This document shows positions 60,591 to 64,000 of a stretch of DNA of 64,000 nucleotides, in pieces. The position numbers and the translations under genes were made by a program. Numbering within the stretch: the first letter of the stretch is position 1; the number at the start of each line of letters is the position of its first letter. This DNA is from JACRAV01 sp964571235 (GTDB lineage Bacteria; Zixibacteria; MSB-5A5; GN15; FEB-12): NCBI GenBank assembly GCA_964571235.1, contig CAZNAI010000003.1:558001-622000 (forward strand), in the 5' to 3' direction. The notes below the pieces were generated by a model. That model made no database searches, was not told where the DNA came from, and saw only the letters and a program-made list of their open reading frames with translations.

Positions 60591-62987
60591 ATGACACGAA
60601 CACTTGATCGTAAGACATCCGAGACTATTCCCGAAGCGGCCACCCTGCCCATCTTGCCTCTTAAAGGGGTGGTGGTCTATCCGTATCTGATCACACCGCT
60701 GATGATTCAGGATGCGGCCCAGACACGGCTGGTCGACGAAGCTCTCATGCGCGGCTCGCGCATTGGGCTGTTCTTGCAGAAAAATCCAAAGCAGGAAAAT
60801 CCGGGGCCGAATGATCTGTATCATATCGGGACCGCCGGCAATATTCTCAAAATGCTCCGCTTCCCCGACGGTACTGTGCGTTTTTTGGTGCAGGGACTGG
60901 CGCGAATCAAAGTCAAATCATTTGCCTCGACCACTCCGCATCTCTCTGCCGAGGTAGTCGAGCTGGCCGACAAGCTGGATTCTTCGGTCAAGGCCGAGGC
61001 GCTCCAGCGCAATGTGCTTGAAAAAATCAAGCAGTTGGTCGATCTGGCGCCGTATCTAAACGAAGAATTCCATGTCTCGGCGATCAATCAGGACACGTTG
61101 TCGAAATTGACAGACTTCATCGCCTCGTATCTGAACATGTCGACTGAACAAAAGCAGTTGATCTTGGAAGAGACCGACGTCGTCCGCCGGACTGAATCGC
61201 TCTACGCCGCGATTATCAAAGAAATCGAAGTACTTGAGTTATCGCAAAAGATCCAGGCCTCTGCCGCCAACGAACTTGGCAAGAACCAGCGTGATTTTAT
61301 TCTGCGCGAGCAGATGAAGGCGATCCGTCGCGAACTGGGCGATGGCGACGACAAGAGCGAAATTGAAGAGTTTGAAAAGCGCATCGCGGAAGCCAAGATG
61401 ACCGAAGTCGCCGAAAAGGCGGCCCGCAAAGAACTCGAGCGGATGAACCATATGGCGCAGGCCTCGGCCGAGTACACTGTATCGCGCACGTATCTGGATT
61501 GGCTGGTCTCGTTGCCGTGGGAGAAATCGACCAAGGACATTCTCGATCTGAATAAGGCCAAGCGGATTCTCGACGAGGATCATTACAATCTTGAAAAGGT
61601 CAAAGACCGCATCTTGGAATATCTCGCGGTCCGCAAATTGAAATCCTCGGTGAAAGGTCCAATTCTCTGCTTTGTCGGCCCGCCCGGAGTGGGAAAGACT
61701 TCGCTCGGTAAGTCGATTGCACGGGCGATGGGACGAGAATTCGCGCGGGTGTCCCTTGGCGGCATGCGCGACGAAGCCGAAATTCGCGGACACCGTAGAA
61801 CGTACATCGGATCGATGCCGGGACGAATCCTGCAAAGTATTCGTCGATGCAATTCCAATAATCCGGTGATCATGCTCGACGAAATTGACAAGCTCGGGAC
61901 TGATTTCCGCGGCGACCCCGCCTCGGCGCTGTTGGAAGTGCTTGATCCGGAACAGAACGATACATTCTCTGATCACTATCTGGATGTGCCGTTTGATTTG
62001 TCGCGAGTGATGTTCATCACGACCGCCAACTGGTCGGAGCCAATTCCGCCGGTATTGCGTGACCGAATGGAGATGTTGTACATCTCCGGATATACGGATA
62101 TCGAGAAGTTGGCGATAGCAAAACGTCATCTTATCCCAAAGCAACTCGAGAACCACGGTGTCACGCCCAGCCTGCTGAATTTCACCGATTCGGCGGTGCA
62201 GACGATCATCGACGGTTACACGCGCGAGGCGGGGCTTCGCAATCTGGAACGTGAAATCGCGGCAGTCACCCGCAAAGTAGCGCGTAAAGTTGCGTCGGGA
62301 AATAAGGCAAAGACAACGGTCGACACATCCGACATTTCCAAACTGCTCGGCGCCCCGAGGTTTACTCGTGAGGTTCTATCGCGCAAGGGACGGATCGGTG
62401 TCGCGCCGGGGCTGGCGTATACGTCGGTGGGCGGCGAGATTCTGTTTGTCGAAGCGACCGCGATGCAGGGAAAAAATCAGCTCATGCTGACCGGACATCT
62501 TGGAAACGTGATGAAAGAGTCGGCGCAGGCGGCGATGTCGTATATCAGGTCCAATTGCCGTGCTCTGGGCATTCCGCAGTCGTCGTTTGAGGGAATCGAT
62601 GTGCACATACATGTGCCTTCGGGTGCGATCCCCAAAGACGGCCCGTCGGCCGGTATCACCATGGCGGTCGCGCTAGCGTCGATGTACTCGCGCCGTGCAG
62701 TCAAAGCGCGTCTCGGTATGACTGGTGAAGTCACACTGCGCGGAGAACTGCTTCCGATAGGCGGATTGCGTGAGAAACTATTGGCGGCGCTTCGGGCGGG
62801 GATAGAAACGGTCATGATCCCGGAAGAAAACCGCAAGGATATGGCCGAAATTCCGGCTGAAATCAAACGGAAACTCAAGTTTAAGTTCTTTTCCGAGGTC
62901 GCGCCGGCGATTACCTTTGCTTTAGTTCCACCCACCAGAAAGGCCGCGACTAAGAAGGCCGGTGGGGCAAAGAAGAAATCTTCGTAA
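60591..62987 (+). CDS. lon: ATP-dependent protease Lon
   Basis: 798 residues from the ATG at 60591 (AAGAGAA upstream, start MTRTLDRKTSE); an upstream in-frame start at 60534 only translates a hairpin repeat. The N-terminal LON substrate domain is TLPILPLKGVVVYPYLITPL. A coiled-coil segment follows, then the AAA module with GPPGVGKTSLGKSIARAMG (Walker A), NNPVIMLDEIDKLG (Walker B) and the sensor regions. The protease domain has the Ser-Lys dyad in PKDGPSAGITMAVALAS and GEVTLRGELLPIGGLREKLL. It degrades misfolded and regulatory proteins. The C-terminal KKAGGAKKKSS tail is extra and basic. The stop is 15 bp before the next gene. Confidence 0.97.
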   Translation: MTRTLDRKTSETIPEAATLPILPLKGVVVYPYLITPLMIQDAAQTRLVDEALMRGSRIGLFLQKNPKQENPGPNDLYHIGTAGNILKMLRFPDGTVRFLVQGLARIKVKSFASTTPHLSAEVVELADKLDSSVKAEALQRNVLEKIKQLVDLAPYLNEEFHVSAINQDTLSKLTDFIASYLNMSTEQKQLILEETDVVRRTESLYAAIIKEIEVLELSQKIQASAANELGKNQRDFILREQMKAIRRELGDGDDKSEIEEFEKRIAEAKMTEVAEKAARKELERMNHMAQASAEYTVSRTYLDWLVSLPWEKSTKDILDLNKAKRILDEDHYNLEKVKDRILEYLAVRKLKSSVKGPILCFVGPPGVGKTSLGKSIARAMGREFARVSLGGMRDEAEIRGHRRTYIGSMPGRILQSIRRCNSNNPVIMLDEIDKLGTDFRGDPASALLEVLDPEQNDTFSDHYLDVPFDLSRVMFITTANWSEPIPPVLRDRMEMLYISGYTDIEKLAIAKRHLIPKQLENHGVTPSLLNFTDSAVQTIIDGYTREAGLRNLEREIAAVTRKVARKVASGNKAKTTVDTSDISKLLGAPRFTREVLSRKGRIGVAPGLAYTSVGGEILFVEATAMQGKNQLMLTGHLGNVMKESAQAAMSYIRSNCRALGIPQSSFEGIDVHIHVPSGAIPKDGPSAGITMAVALASMYSRRAVKARLGMTGEVTLRGELLPIGGLREKLLAALRAGIETVMIPEENRKDMAEIPAEIKRKLKFKFFSEVAPAITFALVPPTRKAATKKAGGAKKKSS

Positions 62988-63002
62988 TCTCAGAGCGACT
63001 GT

Positions 63003-64000
63003 ATGAAACTGGTCACATCCGACCAGATGAGAGCCATCGACCGCGATGCGATTGATCATCGCGGAATCCCCTCGCTAACTCTGATGGAAAATGCTGGGCG
63101 GGCGATTGCTCACCAAATCCTTGATGGCACATTTCACAATCCCGAATCGAAACGAGTTGCCATCTTCTGTGGCAAAGGGAATAATGGTGGCGACGGTTTT
63201 GTCATTGCGCGGTATTTGCATCAGGCGGGCGCTCATGTTGACTGTTGGTTTCTGGGACCAATCGATCAGTTGTCACATGACGGCCGTGTGAATTTCGATG
63301 CCGCCGCCGGACACGGTGTGCATCTGCATCAGGTGCTATCGACGGGCGACGTCCCTTCGAAGGTAACTTGTGATGTCGTTGTTGATGCTGTATTTGGTAC
63401 TGGCTTTTCTGGTGTCCCCAATGAAGTTGCTTCTGCGCTTATCGAACGCATCAACAGTATCGACGAGGTGATTCTGTCGGTTGATGTACCGTCGGGGGTA
63501 AACGCCAGCGACGGTACCCACGGCGGCGTGGCGGTGCGCTCGAAGTTTACTTACACACTTGGATTGCCAAAGTACGGCCTGTATGTCTCGCCCGGGAGAG
63601 AGTTGGCGGGGGATGTCACAATTGTTCCGATAGGCATTCCCGAAGATTCAATCTCTTCAATTGGACCGACTTGCGATCTCATCACACCCGAATTTGCTTC
63701 CTCAAAGTTACCCGAGCGAATACCCGACGGCCACAAAGGCGACTTTGGCTGGGTGCTGGCTATTGCCGGGTCGACCGGAATGACCGGCGCGGCGGCGTTG
63801 GCGGCAGAAAGTGCGCTTCGTTCCGGTTGCGGGTTGGCCGCTATTGCCTGCCCCGAGTCGGTTCAGCCGGTGGTGGCGAGTTTACTCCGCGAAGTCATTT
63901 CGCATCCGCTCCCCGATGTGGGGGGGCGCGGCGCACTGGCGCTTCGCGGACTGGGCGAAGTTCTCGAACTACCCCGAAAATACGACGCGCTCATCATTGG
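63003..64000 (+). CDS. nnr: Bifunctional NAD(P)H-hydrate epimerase / ADP-dependent NAD(P)HX dehydratase, partial
   Basis: The frame is open from the ATG at 63003 to the window end (332 codons), so the C-terminus is missing. The N-terminal YjeF_N epimerase domain is complete: KLVTSDQMRAIDRDAI, LMENAGRAIA, CGKGNNGGDGFVIAR (GNNGGDG), VVVDAVFGTGFSG and LSVDVPSGVNASDGT. It is followed by the start of the ribokinase-like dehydratase domain (HKGDFGWVLAIAGSTGMTGAAAL, with the GHKGxxG-type entry). It repairs hydrated NAD(P)H. It follows lon by 15 bp on the same strand and may be co-transcribed with it. Confidence 0.93.
   Translation, partial: MKLVTSDQMRAIDRDAIDHRGIPSLTLMENAGRAIAHQILDGTFHNPESKRVAIFCGKGNNGGDGFVIARYLHQAGAHVDCWFLGPIDQLSHDGRVNFDAAAGHGVHLHQVLSTGDVPSKVTCDVVVDAVFGTGFSGVPNEVASALIERINSIDEVILSVDVPSGVNASDGTHGGVAVRSKFTYTLGLPKYGLYVSPGRELAGDVTIVPIGIPEDSISSIGPTCDLITPEFASSKLPERIPDGHKGDFGWVLAIAGSTGMTGAAALAAESALRSGCGLAAIACPESVQPVVASLLREVISHPLPDVGGRGALALRGLGEVLELPRKYDALII

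Noticed and set aside
61239..62156. 305-codon minus-strand frame inside lon
   Set aside because: Antisense to the catalytic Lon region; composition follows the lon codons and no family is visible.

Overview
The window reads as a chromosomal segment of a free-living, moderately GC-rich, didermic bacterium. The best guess is an uncultured lineage of the FCB/Zixibacteria type. This is an inference from four traits: dockerin-type calcium repeats on large secreted proteins, a metallopeptidase with an outer-membrane-barrel-like C-terminus, lipoprotein and haem-c biochemistry, and ordinary bacterial housekeeping genes scattered on both strands. No rRNA, integrase, transposase, phage gene or CRISPR array was seen. 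The only RNA gene found is a tRNA-Gln.

Layout. 1-4.6 kb: end of an ABC exporter, an inositol-monophosphatase-family enzyme, and a phosphohexomutase next to GlmS (amino-sugar supply). 4.9-7.4 kb: a two-gene bd-family terminal oxidase whose large subunit carries two c-haem sites. It converges on two exported thioredoxin-fold proteins (7.6-8.8 kb) and dnaE. 12.5-18.7 kb: small membrane proteins, an M1 metallopeptidase with a probable beta-barrel tail, a secreted YCII-SRPBCC fusion and a VOC protein. 18.8-22.5 kb: enoyl-CoA hydratase, 3-hydroxyacyl-CoA dehydrogenase and acyl-CoA dehydrogenase (C4/fatty-acyl-CoA metabolism). 23.1-28.2 kb: a TM2 protein and a 1547-residue secreted protein with three beta-helix modules and a C-terminal dockerin. 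28.4-31.6 kb: pantothenate kinase and a CIRCE-controlled groES-groEL. 31.7-37.8 kb: two membrane proteins of glycosyltransferase type and a secreted protein with an N-terminal dockerin and a caspase-like His/Cys pair. 38-43.3 kb: FAD-binding protein, divergent MgtE-like protein, CoA-binding protein, cytidylate-kinase-like protein, glycosyltransferase, squalene/phytoene synthase. 43.4-48.7 kb: DUF4139-type protein, TPR protein, PriA. 49-52.2 kb (minus): ispE-spoVG-tRNA-Gln, then prs-rplY. 52.6-64 kb: membrane protein, aconitase, class II aldolase, YchF, Lon and the start of a NAD(P)HX repair enzyme.

The most unusual property is between the genes. Almost every longer intergenic space is a mosaic of short hairpin-forming repeats belonging to about a dozen families. 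They recur across the window, in both orientations, often packed end to end or nested. They lie inside the groES-groEL operon and against the tRNA 3' end, and some serve as rho-independent terminators. Several long open reading frames owe their 5' extensions to these repeats, so the starts of coaX, lon and the VOC gene were moved downstream.

The other items most worth attention are the dihaem bd-type oxidase, the dockerin/caspase-like protein, the M1-barrel fusion and the MgtE-like protein without the usual pore motif. All family calls rest on motif recognition by eye; no database search was run.
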